Positions 29,613 through 37,924 of a stretch of DNA of 64,000 nucleotides are shown in pieces. This stretch comes from Chryseobacterium sp. MEBOG06. Its GTDB lineage: Bacteria > Bacteroidota > Bacteroidia > Flavobacteriales > Weeksellaceae. A model generated the notes under the pieces. It worked only from the letters and a program-made list of their open reading frames with translations. It ran no database searches and was not told the DNA's origin. The stretch's first letter is position 1. The number at the start of each line of letters is the position of its first letter. Location of the stretch: positions 1,984,001 through 2,048,000 of the forward strand of contig NZ_CP084580.1 in NCBI RefSeq assembly GCF_021869765.1, written 5' to 3'. The position numbers and the translations under genes were made by a program.

Positions 29613-30773
29613 ATGGAGTTTAACCTAAGTCAAGACCAACTGGCATTCCAGGATGCAGCTAGAAAATTTGCTGAAAAAGAGCTGTTTCCCTATGCCTCTG
29701 AGTGGGATGCCCAAAAGAAATTTCCCAGAGAAGCTATCGCTAAAGCAGGAGAGCTGGGATTCTGCGGAGTTTATACAAGTGAGGAAGCCGGAGGATTGGG
29801 ACTATCACGATTGGATGCTGCCATTATATTTGAAGAATTGGCTGCTGCCTGTCCTTCAACCACAGCCTATATTACCATACATAATATGGTTTCATGGATG
29901 GTGGATGAATTTGGGAATGAAGAGATTCGCAAAGAATTGTGTCCGGATCTGGCATCAGGTAAACTATTGGGTTCTTACTGCCTTACCGAACCGGGCTCAG
30001 GCTCAGATGCGGCAGGACTGAAAACTACAGCCGTAAAAAACGGAAGTCAATACGTTATTAACGGAACCAAAGCGTTTATTTCTGGAGCCGGAGAAAGCGA
30101 TATACTTATTGTGATGGCCCGTACAGGTGCATCAGGCACGAAAGGAATCAGTGCTTTTGCTGTACCTTCTGATACTAAAGGAATCAGCTTTGGAGAAAAA
30201 GAAAAAAAACTGGGTTGGAATACTCAGCCAACTCGTTTTGTATTTTTAGACGATGTTGAGGTAGACGAAAAATATCTTTTAGGTAAATTAGGCGAAGGAT
30301 TTAAAATTGCACTGAAAGGGTTGGACGGAGGCCGTATCAATATAGGAACCTGCTCTGTAGGTGCAGCTCAGGGCGCTGTTAATCAGGCTCAGCGTTATAT
30401 GCATGAAAGGCAGCAATTCGGGAAGTCTTTGGCTCAGTTTCAGTCGCTTCAGTTTAAAATTGCGGATATGGCCACAGAACTGGTTGCAGCCCGCCAAATG
30501 GTACAACTGGCAGCATTTAAGCTTGATTCCAAAGACGTTAATGCTACAACCTATTGTGCAATGGCCAAAAGGCTGGCTACTGATATGAGTTTTAATATTT
30601 GTAATGAAGCCCTTCAGATCTTAGGAGGCTATGGATGTACACAGGATTTTCCGGTAGAAAGATTAATGCGTGATGCCAGAGTACATCAGGTTGTAGAAGG
30701 AACCAATGAAATTATGAAACTGGTCATCTCAAGAAAAATTCTTGAAGAAGGAGCTACTTTGCAGATAAGATAA
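29613..30773 (+). CDS. acyl-CoA dehydrogenase (probable isobutyryl-CoA dehydrogenase)
   Basis: A 386-residue FAD flavoenzyme of the acyl-CoA dehydrogenase family, with signatures GSYCLTEPGSGSDAAGLK (flavin/substrate) and the C-terminal QILGGYGCTQDFPVERLMRD. The catalytic Glu lies in VVEGTNEIMK (near residue 365). In context it should oxidise isobutyryl-CoA to methacrylyl-CoA in valine catabolism; other short branched acyl-CoAs remain possible. Confidence 0.9.
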   Translation: MEFNLSQDQLAFQDAARKFAEKELFPYASEWDAQKKFPREAIAKAGELGFCGVYTSEEAGGLGLSRLDAAIIFEELAAACPSTTAYITIHNMVSWMVDEFGNEEIRKELCPDLASGKLLGSYCLTEPGSGSDAAGLKTTAVKNGSQYVINGTKAFISGAGESDILIVMARTGASGTKGISAFAVPSDTKGISFGEKEKKLGWNTQPTRFVFLDDVEVDEKYLLGKLGEGFKIALKGLDGGRINIGTCSVGAAQGAVNQAQRYMHERQQFGKSLAQFQSLQFKIADMATELVAARQMVQLAAFKLDSKDVNATTYCAMAKRLATDMSFNICNEALQILGGYGCTQDFPVERLMRDARVHQVVEGTNEIMKLVISRKILEEGATLQIR

Positions 30774-30780
30774 TTAATGA

Positions 30781-30890
30781 ATTGAAAAATGAGGAAAATT
30801 AATAATAGGGAATTAAAAATTGATAATGGTTTTATAATTCATCAGAAATATTACTCCTTCAGATATTCATTCTCAGTTTTCAATTAAAAA
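30781..30890 (+). repeat. heptad-repeat spacer D
   Basis: Left 7-mers ATTGAAA AATGAGG AAAATTA ATAATAG GGAATTA; right arm ATTCATT CTCAGTT TTCAATT before the next start. The middle is unrelated sequence. Confidence 0.7.
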
Positions 30891-30904
30891 AATCAACTTA
30901 AAAA

Positions 30905-31981
30905 ATGGGTTTAATAGTAACAGAAATAAAAAATAAAGTCGGAATCATCACCCTTAATTCTGAGAAAACGCTCAATTCGCTGTCATTAGAAATGATAGAA
31001 GAACTGAAAGTTGTTTTGGATGATTGGAAAATATCTGATGAGGTGAATTGTATATTCCTTCAGGGTGCAGGTGAAAAGGCATTCTGTGCGGGAGGAGATG
31101 TCAGAAAGCTGTATGATGCCATTATTGTACAGCGTTCTATTGATGATACTGAAGTTCCTCAGGATTGTTTCGATTTTTTCTCAAAAGAATATAAGTTGGA
31201 TTATTCTGTTCATACCTATCCGAAACCTGTCATCGTTTGGGGACACGGAATTGTAATGGGTGGGGGAATTGGTTTAATGGTCGGAGCATCACACAGGATT
31301 GTGACTGAAAGAAGTAAACTGGCCATGCCGGAAATTACAATCGGGTTATATCCTGACGTAGGCGGAACCTGGTTTTTGAATAAAATGCCTTCCGCCTATG
31401 GATTCTATCTTGGGTTGACAGGGGCAAGGCTGGATGGTGCCGACTGCAAATTCTTAGGATTAGCAGATTACTATATAGAATCTTCTTCAAAAGAAACAAT
31501 TCTAAAAGATCTTCTACAGACAGAATGGAATGGATCTTATCATAAAACAGTTTCTGATATTCTGGAAAATATTTCAAAAGATATCATCATTCCTGAATCA
31601 CAGGCGTCAGCACATCAGTCGTTTATTCAGCAATTCGAAGGCTTGAAATCTTTGGAAGAATTCAGGGAAATAATAATTAATCAAGAAGATAAAGACGACT
31701 GGATCAATAATGGTCTGGAAAGTTTCGAAGCCGGATCTCCAAGCTCTGCTCATATTATTTTCAGGCAGCTGAAAGAAGGTAAAACGTTAAGTCTGGAAGA
31801 AGTTTTCCAGTCTGAACTGAATCTTTCATGCCAATGCTGCATACACCCGGATTTTGCAGAAGGCGTAAGAGCTTTATTAGTAGATAAAGATAGGTCTCCG
31901 AAATGGCACCCGGCAACACTGGACGAAATCACTGAAGAATGGATAGACTCGTATTTTTATGAGTTGAAAATTGAAAATTGA
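30905..31981 (+). CDS. 3-hydroxyisobutyryl-CoA hydrolase (crotonase fold)
   Basis: A 358-residue crotonase-superfamily enzyme. AFCAGGDVRKLYDA and GHGIVMGGGIGLMVGASHR form the acyl-CoA pocket, and the segment MPEITIGLYPDVGGTWFLNK is diagnostic for HIBCH-type hydrolases, with the catalytic Glu and Asp. It releases 3-hydroxyisobutyrate for MmsB. The last six codons (ELKIEN) are read from the adjacent heptad repeat, so the present C-terminus appears to have been re-formed when the repeat grew or inserted. Confidence 0.9.
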   Translation: MGLIVTEIKNKVGIITLNSEKTLNSLSLEMIEELKVVLDDWKISDEVNCIFLQGAGEKAFCAGGDVRKLYDAIIVQRSIDDTEVPQDCFDFFSKEYKLDYSVHTYPKPVIVWGHGIVMGGGIGLMVGASHRIVTERSKLAMPEITIGLYPDVGGTWFLNKMPSAYGFYLGLTGARLDGADCKFLGLADYYIESSSKETILKDLLQTEWNGSYHKTVSDILENISKDIIIPESQASAHQSFIQQFEGLKSLEEFREIIINQEDKDDWINNGLESFEAGSPSSAHIIFRQLKEGKTLSLEEVFQSELNLSCQCCIHPDFAEGVRALLVDKDRSPKWHPATLDEITEEWIDSYFYELKIEN

Positions 31982-32106
31982 GAATGAAAAATTAATAATG
32001 GAAAATTAAAAATTGGTAGTTGGGAACAGGAAATGAATGTTTGAAAATAAATAATTTTTTCTAATTAATTCTCAATTTCAATTTTTTACATTTTCAATTT
32101 AATTTT
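31961..32106 (+). repeat. heptad-repeat spacer E, overlapping both flanking genes
   Basis: The longest arm, starting inside the end of the hydrolase gene: GAGTTGA AAATTGA, then AAATTGA GAATGAA and about nine further units. The right arm (about 32070-32106) has TCAATTT CAATTTT and runs into the last codons (KLKM) of the antisense four-helix-bundle gene. Confidence 0.8.
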
Positions 32107-32403
32107 AGTCGTTTTTACAATAGATACAAGAAGTTTAACCATTTCTTCAGCTTGTGGAAATACAGAATTATAAATAGAAATGTCAATGATACTGCTGTCT
32201 TTTAATAATTGTATCCAATATAGAGTTTCATTAGCTTCTTTGAGGGAAATACTCATTTTATGGAGAAAATCTCTGGTACTCTGTGCGTGTTCTGCTTCAC
32301 GTATCAAAGCACCAACAGCAGTCCCTGAACGCAGAAGTTGTTTAGATAAAACAAACTCTCTTTTTTCAGAAGACAAATGTTGATATACTTTGATAATTTG
32401 CAA
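32086..32403 (-). CDS. four-helix-bundle protein (S23/IVP-like), antisense within the operon, N-terminus frameshifted
   Basis: Recognised from KVYQHLSSEK, FVLSKQLLRSGTAVGALIRE, AEHAQSTRDFLHKMSISLKE and ANETLYWIQLL, the signature of the small four-helix-bundle family related to the 23S rRNA intervening-sequence protein and to DGR Avd. Function is unknown; Avd relatives bind nucleic acid. The intact family N-terminus can still be seen upstream: ATG at 32444 gives MKENVV and then TAA, while the -1 frame continues LKKSYVFGL into this ORF, so one T has been lost at about 32426-32428. The usable frame would need the TTG at 32403. It is probably a recent pseudogene. It lies opposite to the operon and is flanked by heptad arms. 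Confidence 0.75.
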   Translation of the reverse strand: MQIIKVYQHLSSEKREFVLSKQLLRSGTAVGALIREAEHAQSTRDFLHKMSISLKEANETLYWIQLLKDSSIIDISIYNSVFPQAEEMVKLLVSIVKTTKIKLKM

Positions 32404-32520
32404 ACCAAAGACATAAGATTTTTTTAAACGACATTTTCTTTCATTAACTCAATTTACATAGAATTTTCTAAATAATTAAAAAAGTGTATTTCATTCTTTA
32501 TAATGTGGTAATCATTTAAA

Positions 32521-32583
32521 ATATTCAATTAGTGATTATAAATTAGTGATTTTCAATTTTTAACTCTCAATTTTTAATTAAAA
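32521..32583 (+). repeat. heptad-repeat spacer F (upstream of mmsB)
   Basis: The right-type arm only: GATTTTC AATTTTT AACTCTC AATTTTT AATTAAA directly before the mmsB start. Its left partner would lie across the four-helix gene in spacer E. Confidence 0.65.
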
Positions 32584-32584
32584 A

Positions 32585-33469
32585 ATGTCAAATATAGCAT
32601 TCATAGGATTAGGAAACATGGGTGGGCCGATGGCGGTAAACCTGATGAAAAACGGTCATAACGTTATTGGTTTTGATCTTTCGGAAACGGCATTAGAAAC
32701 CCTGCAGGCAGCTGGAGGAAAAATTGCTGGATCTGCTTTGGCCGCTGGCGGAGAAGCAGATGTGGTGATATCTATGCTGCCTTCCGGAAAGCACGTTGCA
32801 GAATTGTATTCTGAAGAATTTATAAATAATCTGAAACCTAATACATTACTGATTGACAGTAGTACCATTGATGCGGTAACTGCCCGTTCTGTGGCAGAAC
32901 TTGCCGTTTCAAAAGGCTGTAGAATGATTGATGCTCCCGTTTCAGGTGGAACAGCCGGAGCTCAGGCAGGTACGTTAACCTTTATCGTAGGAGGTAAACA
33001 GGAGGATTATGAAAAAGCAAGGCCAATACTTAAATGTATGGGACAGAACATATTCCATGCCGGGGAATCCGGGGCTGGACAGGTTGCGAAGATCTGTAAT
33101 AATATGCTGCTGGCGATTCATATGATTGGTACATCCGAGGCGATTAATCTCGGAGTGAGACATGGTCTTAATCCTCAGATATTAAGTGAAATTATGCAAA
33201 AAAGTTCAGGGAAAAACTGGTCTTTAGAGGTGTATAATCCTTATCCGGGAGTAATGGAAAATGCACCTGCTTCCAGAAATTATTCCGGAGGCTTTGCGGT
33301 AGACCTTATGGCAAAAGACCTTGGATTGGCTGCTGAAGCAGGATTAGAATCAAAAACATCAACACCTCTCGGCAATACAGCCCTGAATTTATACAGAATG
33401 TGGAGCGAAGCCGGAAAAGGAAAAACAGATTTTTCCAGTATTATTCAGTTTCTGAACGCAGAGCTTTAA
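32585..33469 (+). CDS. mmsB: 3-hydroxyisobutyrate dehydrogenase
   Basis: A 294-residue beta-hydroxyacid dehydrogenase oxidising 3-hydroxyisobutyrate to methylmalonate semialdehyde. The N-terminal NAD site is FIGLGNMGGPMAVNLM, the substrate loop is DAPVSGGTAGAQAGTL, and the catalytic Lys sits in GQVAKICNNMLLA (near residue 170). It supplies MmsA. It lies inside the valine unit after the antisense four-helix gene. Confidence 0.93.
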   Translation: MSNIAFIGLGNMGGPMAVNLMKNGHNVIGFDLSETALETLQAAGGKIAGSALAAGGEADVVISMLPSGKHVAELYSEEFINNLKPNTLLIDSSTIDAVTARSVAELAVSKGCRMIDAPVSGGTAGAQAGTLTFIVGGKQEDYEKARPILKCMGQNIFHAGESGAGQVAKICNNMLLAIHMIGTSEAINLGVRHGLNPQILSEIMQKSSGKNWSLEVYNPYPGVMENAPASRNYSGGFAVDLMAKDLGLAAEAGLESKTSTPLGNTALNLYRMWSEAGKGKTDFSSIIQFLNAEL

Positions 33470-33470
33470 T

Positions 33471-33569
33471 AGTTGAGAATTGAAAATTAAAAATTAAAAA
33501 TGGAATGTCATCTCGACTTCTTTATAACTTTCAATTTTCAACTGCTCAAAGATCAATTAAAAAATTAAA
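33471..33569 (+). repeat. heptad-repeat spacer G (mmsB-enoyl-CoA hydratase)
   Basis: Left 7-mers AGTTGAG AATTGAA AATTAAA AATTAAA; right 7-mers TAACTTT CAATTTT CAACTGC, then A-rich sequence to the GTG start. Confidence 0.72.
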
Positions 33570-33572
33570 AAA

Positions 33573-34355
33573 GTGAATTTCGAAACATTATTATACCAGC
33601 AGGACGGTCATATCGGGACTTTGACCATTAACAGACCACAGGCATTAAATGCCTTGAATGAAAACGTTTTAAAAGAATTGAAATCATTTGCCGATGAAAT
33701 AAAAACAGATAAAAATATACGGGCGCTGATCATTACCGGATCAGGTGACAAAGCATTTGTGGCAGGAGCGGATATCAAAGCAATGCAGGGAATGAGCCCA
33801 AAAGAAGCTGAAGATTTCTCAATAGCTGCTCAGAATGCTTTTAATGCTGTTGAAACCTTGCCATTTGCAGTAATTGCTGCTGTAAATGGATTTGCATTAG
33901 GAGGAGGATGTGAATTAGCATTGTCCTGTGACATTATTCTGGCCAGCGGAAAAGCTAAATTCGGACTGCCTGAAGTAACTCTAGGATTATTGCCATGCTT
34001 TGGCGGAACCCAGCGCTTACCCAGGGCCATCGGATTATATAAGGCTAGAGAAATGGTTTTCTCCGGAGAATTTTATTCTGCAGACACCTGTAAAGAATTT
34101 GGATTTGTGAATCATGTTTTTGCTCCGGAAGACCTTTTGAATGAAGCTCAGAAACTTGCAGAAACAATTGCTTCCAGAGGTCCGGTGGCTGTAGCCAAAG
34201 CAAAACAGTCTTTAAATACAGGTTTTGAACTGCATATCAAAGATGGATTACAACAGGAAGCCGCCTTATTTGGAGAATTATTCACTACAGAAGATCACAA
34301 CGAAGGTATCGGAGCGTTCATAGAGAAGCGCAGCCCGGAGTTTAAAGGAAACTAG
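33573..34355 (+). CDS. enoyl-CoA hydratase (probable methacrylyl-CoA hydratase)
   Basis: A 260-residue crotonase with a GTG start. AFVAGADIKAMQGMSP forms the oxyanion region, GFALGGGCELALSCD follows, and GLPEVTLGLLPCFGGTQRL holds the two catalytic glutamates. In this context it hydrates methacrylyl-CoA to 3-hydroxyisobutyryl-CoA, closing the valine pathway between the acyl-CoA dehydrogenase and the hydrolase. A general short-chain hydratase is also possible. Confidence 0.9.
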   Translation: MNFETLLYQQDGHIGTLTINRPQALNALNENVLKELKSFADEIKTDKNIRALIITGSGDKAFVAGADIKAMQGMSPKEAEDFSIAAQNAFNAVETLPFAVIAAVNGFALGGGCELALSCDIILASGKAKFGLPEVTLGLLPCFGGTQRLPRAIGLYKAREMVFSGEFYSADTCKEFGFVNHVFAPEDLLNEAQKLAETIASRGPVAVAKAKQSLNTGFELHIKDGLQQEAALFGELFTTEDHNEGIGAFIEKRSPEFKGN

Positions 34356-34360
34356 ACATA

Positions 34361-34497
34361 GTGAGTTAAAAATGAAAAAATTAAGAGTTGAGAATTGAAA
34401 ATAAAAAGTGAAAAATTGTACCCTCAAGCAAGTAAAAGGTGTAAAATTGATGTCATGATTAATTTTTAATTCTCCATTCTTAAAATTTTCAATTAAA
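34361..34497 (+). repeat. heptad-repeat spacer H (hydratase-Lrp, convergent)
   Basis: Left 7-mers GAGTTAA AAATGAA AAAATTA AGAGTTG AGAATTG; right 7-mers TAATTTT TAATTCT CCATTCT TAAAATT TTCAATT touch the Lrp stop. The element also occurs between convergent genes, so it is not only a start-site feature. Confidence 0.72.
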
Positions 34498-34954
34498 TCG
34501 TTATTCCATGGTTGTTCTTAACTTCAGCCATTACAAAAGTGCTGTGGGTACTTCCAATGGAATCTACAGATCCCAGTTTATTAAATACAAAATCCTGGTA
34601 ATGTTTCATATCACGGACCTGAACTTTCAGCAGGAAATCAAAGTCTCCGGAAATGTTGTAGCATTCAGCCACTTCCTCAATCTCCAGAATTTCTTTTACA
34701 AAATCATAACCCACAGACCTGTCATGGATTTTTAATTTGATCTGGCAAAAAACTGTAAACCCCCGATTGAGCTTTTCAGCATCCAGAACTGCGGCATATC
34801 TTTTAACATATCCTTCCTGTTCGAGCCTTTTTACTCTTTCAAAAACAGGAGAAGTAGACAGGTTAACTTCTTTGGCCAGTTCTTTAACTGTCAGTTTTGC
34901 GTTTTTTTGAAGCAGTCTGAGTAACTGTACATCTTTATCATCAAGTTCTTCCAC
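34493..34954 (-). CDS. Lrp/AsnC-family regulator
   Basis: A 153-residue regulator with an N-terminal winged HTH (KLTVKELAKEVNLSTSPVFE, about 20-39) and a C-terminal RAM/AsnC ligand domain (about 65-150). Lrp-type proteins sense amino acids; placed tail-to-tail at the end of the valine unit, it may sense a branched-chain amino acid and control these genes. Similar genes elsewhere are called bkdR-like; that link is inferred. Confidence 0.88.
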   Translation of the reverse strand: MEELDDKDVQLLRLLQKNAKLTVKELAKEVNLSTSPVFERVKRLEQEGYVKRYAAVLDAEKLNRGFTVFCQIKLKIHDRSVGYDFVKEILEIEEVAECYNISGDFDFLLKVQVRDMKHYQDFVFNKLGSVDSIGSTHSTFVMAEVKNNHGITI

Positions 34955-35056
34955 AGAATATTATTCTTTTAAATTATAAAAACAGTTAAAGATAAGGAAT
35001 TTTATGCTTTTATAAATTGTTTTAAAAGTTTAATTTGCTTAATTATTCATTGTTTA

Positions 35057-35086
35057 TTGTTGTTTTATTCTGTATTGCTAATTTTA
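35057..35086 (+). promoter_or_regulatory. promoter of the riboswitch-metE transcript
   Basis: TTG at 35057-35059, a 19-bp spacer, and TAATTTTA at 35079-35086. Spacing and boxes equal those of the prp promoter. Confidence 0.72.
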
Positions 35087-35162
35087 CACAAAATTAAAAA
35101 CTTTACTGGTGACGGTTGTTACTGGTAAAAATCAGTTCTTTATAGATACTTCATCAAACAGG

Positions 35163-35352
35163 AAAGGTTTTACTTAAGGTAGATTAATAGGGAATCGTGT
35201 GGAAATCACGAGCTGTCGCGCAACTGTAAGTAACATATCAAAAGTTTCTGTCCTTGCATATCCACTGCCAAAAGCGGGAAGGATGACGGAAACTGTTACA
35301 AGTCAGGAGACCTGCCTTTACTGAATTGACAATGCTTTCGCGGTCTGAAGCT
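35163..35352 (+). promoter_or_regulatory. cobalamin riboswitch upstream of metE
   Basis: The same core as the prp riboswitch: GGGAATCGTGTGGAAATCAC, CTGTCGCGCAACTGTAAGTA, GGGAAGGATGACGG and AAGTCAGGAGACCTGCC. P1 may be AAAGG (35163) with CCTTT (35315). The downstream hairpin segment GCTTTCGCGGTCTGAAGC is conserved. Control of the B12-independent methionine synthase is the classic role for this riboswitch. Confidence 0.95.
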
Positions 35353-35512
35353 TTTGGGTCATACAGATGATATATCGGACTATGCATTTTCTTATGAAAG
35401 AGGAGGTGTGTTATTCTGTATGTCATTGTTTTCCAAAATCTTATTTATCCGTTAAAGTGTTGCGAAGCATTTCAGAGAGCTTTACATTAAGTCTAATTAA
35501 AAAGTTTAAAAA

Positions 35513-37816
35513 ATGCAAACACACATTCTGGGCTACCCGCGTATTGGTGGTAAAAGAGAACTCAAAAAAGCCTGCGAGCAATATTGGTCAGGTAAGATCC
35601 TTTTAGAAGAACTTCTTACTACAGGAAGGAATATCTGTACCCAAAACTGGAATATCCAGAAAGACGCAGGAATAGATTTAATTCCTTGTAATGATTTTTC
35701 ATACTATGATCAGGTATTGGATATGAGCCTTGTTGTAGGGGCAATTCCGAGACGTTATCATGAAGTGGTGCTTAAAAAAAACAATTCTGAACTGGACCTT
35801 TACTTTGCAATGGCAAGAGGATATCAGAAAGACGGATTGGATATCACCGCGATGGAGATGACCAAATGGTTTGATACCAATTATCATTATATCGTACCTG
35901 AATTTTACAAAAACCAGCAGTTTAAGCTGAGCTCAGATAAGATTTTCAATGAATTTGCAGGAGCAAAGCAGGCAGGAATAAGTGCAAAGCCAGTCATTAT
36001 AGGACTTGTTTCTTACCTTCTTTTAGGAAAAGAAAAAGAAGAAGGATTTGATAAGCTGGATCTGGCAGGAAATCTACTTTCGGTTTATACAGAGATTTTA
36101 ACCAAACTTCAGGAGCAGGGTGCTGAATGGATTCAGTTTGATGAACCTTTTCTGGCTTTGGACTTAACGGATAAGGCAAAAGAAACCTATCAATATATTT
36201 ATTCTGAAATAAGAAAACGTTTCCCGAAACTGAAATTTATTGTGGCTACTTATTTCGAAGGATTGAAGAATAATTTGTCTCTTGCCGTCTCACTTCCTGT
36301 AAATGTATTACACACAGATCTTGTAAGAAATCCTGAGCAGCTGGAAGATATTCTCAACGTAATTCCGGAAAGTTTAAGCCTGTCATTAGGACTTGTTGAC
36401 GGAAGAAATATCTGGAAAAATGACTATGAAAAATCGTTGTCTTTCATCAGGAAAGCTGTTGAAAAGCTTGGTTCCGAAAGAGTTTTTATAGCACCATCAT
36501 GCTCATTACTTCATTCACCATGTGACTTGGATTTTGAAACGAATCTTAATCCCGAAATTAAAAACTGGCTGGCTTTTTCAAAACAAAAGGTGAAAGAAGT
36601 AGTAAGTCTGAAGGAAATTGCATCCGGAACAGAAAATGAAAATATCCTTGCTGAGTTTGAAGAAAACAAAAAAGCCATTGAAAACAGAAAAACATCTTCT
36701 CTTATTCATAATAATGAGGTGAAACAGAGAACTAATGCGGTGACTGAAGAAGATGCTCAAAGAAAAAATATATTCAAAATCCGTAAAGAAAAACAGCAGA
36801 AGGCATTACAGCTTCCTTTATTTCCGACAACAACCATCGGCTCATTTCCCCAGACCACAGAAGTAAGAAGCTGGAGAGCTAAATTTAAAAAAGGAGAACT
36901 TACAGCTGAACAATATGATACTTTACTGAAAGAAGAAACCCAAAGAACCATCCGCTGGCAGGAAGAAATAGGAATAGATGTACTGGTACATGGAGAATTT
37001 GAGCGAAACGATATGGTGGAATATTTTGGAGAACAGCTTGAAGGATTTACATTCACTAAAAACGGCTGGGTACAGAGCTACGGAAGCCGTTGTGTAAAAC
37101 CGCCAGTGATCTTTGGTGACGTTTCAAGACCAGATCCGATGACTGTATATTGGTCTCAGTATGCACAGTCGCAGACTGAGAAATGGGTAAAAGGAATGTT
37201 GACAGGTCCGGTTACGATTCTGCAATGGTCTTTTGTACGTGATGATCAGCCTCGCTCTGAGACTTGCAAACAGATTGCTCTGGCGATCCGTGATGAAGTA
37301 GTGGATCTTGAAAGAGCAGGAATAAGAATTATTCAGATTGATGAACCTGCAATCCGGGAAGGGCTTCCTTTAAGGAAAACAGATTGGCGAAATTATCTTA
37401 AATGGGCGGTAGAAGCCTTCAGAATTTCGGCAAGTGGAGTAGAAGATGCTACCCAGATTCATACCCATATGTGCTATTCTGAGTTCAATGATATTATTGA
37501 AAATATTGCAGATATGGATGCTGATGTGATTACCATAGAATGTTCCCGTTCTCAGATGGAGCTTTTAAATGCTTTTGCAGACTTTAAGTATCCAAACGAA
37601 ATTGGACCCGGAGTTTATGATATCCATTCACCAAGAATTCCTTCCAAAGAAGAAATGATTGAACTCCTGAGAAAAGCTCAGAATGTAATTCCTGCCAATC
37701 AGCTTTGGGTAAATCCGGACTGCGGATTGAAAACTAGACACTGGGAAGAAACAGAAAAAGCCTTAATAGCAATGGTGGCCGCAGCTAAAGAAGCTTCAGT
37801 AGAATATGCACTTTAA
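35513..37816 (+). CDS. metE: cobalamin-independent methionine synthase
   Basis: A 767-residue 5-methyltetrahydropteroyltriglutamate-homocysteine methyltransferase. The N-terminal domain starts ILGYPRIGGKRELKKA; the C-terminal catalytic barrel begins near FPTTTIGSFPQT. The zinc and homocysteine site is seen in IHTHMCYSEFND (His and Cys) and VNPDCGLKTR (second Cys). Length matches the family. It transfers the methyl group of folate to homocysteine without B12, in line with the riboswitch ahead of it. A terminator follows. Confidence 0.97.
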   Translation: MQTHILGYPRIGGKRELKKACEQYWSGKILLEELLTTGRNICTQNWNIQKDAGIDLIPCNDFSYYDQVLDMSLVVGAIPRRYHEVVLKKNNSELDLYFAMARGYQKDGLDITAMEMTKWFDTNYHYIVPEFYKNQQFKLSSDKIFNEFAGAKQAGISAKPVIIGLVSYLLLGKEKEEGFDKLDLAGNLLSVYTEILTKLQEQGAEWIQFDEPFLALDLTDKAKETYQYIYSEIRKRFPKLKFIVATYFEGLKNNLSLAVSLPVNVLHTDLVRNPEQLEDILNVIPESLSLSLGLVDGRNIWKNDYEKSLSFIRKAVEKLGSERVFIAPSCSLLHSPCDLDFETNLNPEIKNWLAFSKQKVKEVVSLKEIASGTENENILAEFEENKKAIENRKTSSLIHNNEVKQRTNAVTEEDAQRKNIFKIRKEKQQKALQLPLFPTTTIGSFPQTTEVRSWRAKFKKGELTAEQYDTLLKEETQRTIRWQEEIGIDVLVHGEFERNDMVEYFGEQLEGFTFTKNGWVQSYGSRCVKPPVIFGDVSRPDPMTVYWSQYAQSQTEKWVKGMLTGPVTILQWSFVRDDQPRSETCKQIALAIRDEVVDLERAGIRIIQIDEPAIREGLPLRKTDWRNYLKWAVEAFRISASGVEDATQIHTHMCYSEFNDIIENIADMDADVITIECSRSQMELLNAFADFKYPNEIGPGVYDIHSPRIPSKEEMIELLRKAQNVIPANQLWVNPDCGLKTRHWEETEKALIAMVAAAKEASVEYAL

Positions 37817-37843
37817 AAAACCTTAGATAATTAGATTCTTGCT

Positions 37844-37885
37844 CAGATCGTGTTATGATATTCATAGCACGATCTGTTATTTTAA
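37844..37885 (+). terminator. metE terminator
   Basis: CAGATCGTG and CACGATCTG arms (37844-37876) with extended TATGA/TCATA pairing, then TTATTTTAAA. Confidence 0.9.
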
Positions 37886-37924
37886 AAACCTTCCTTTGAA
37901 AGGAATACATCTTGAACAGTTAAT

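Noticed and set aside
26292..34497. CRISPR array as an explanation of the repeats in the valine operon
   Set aside because: The units are 7 bp, degenerate and inverted around genes, with no constant spacer length and no cas genes.
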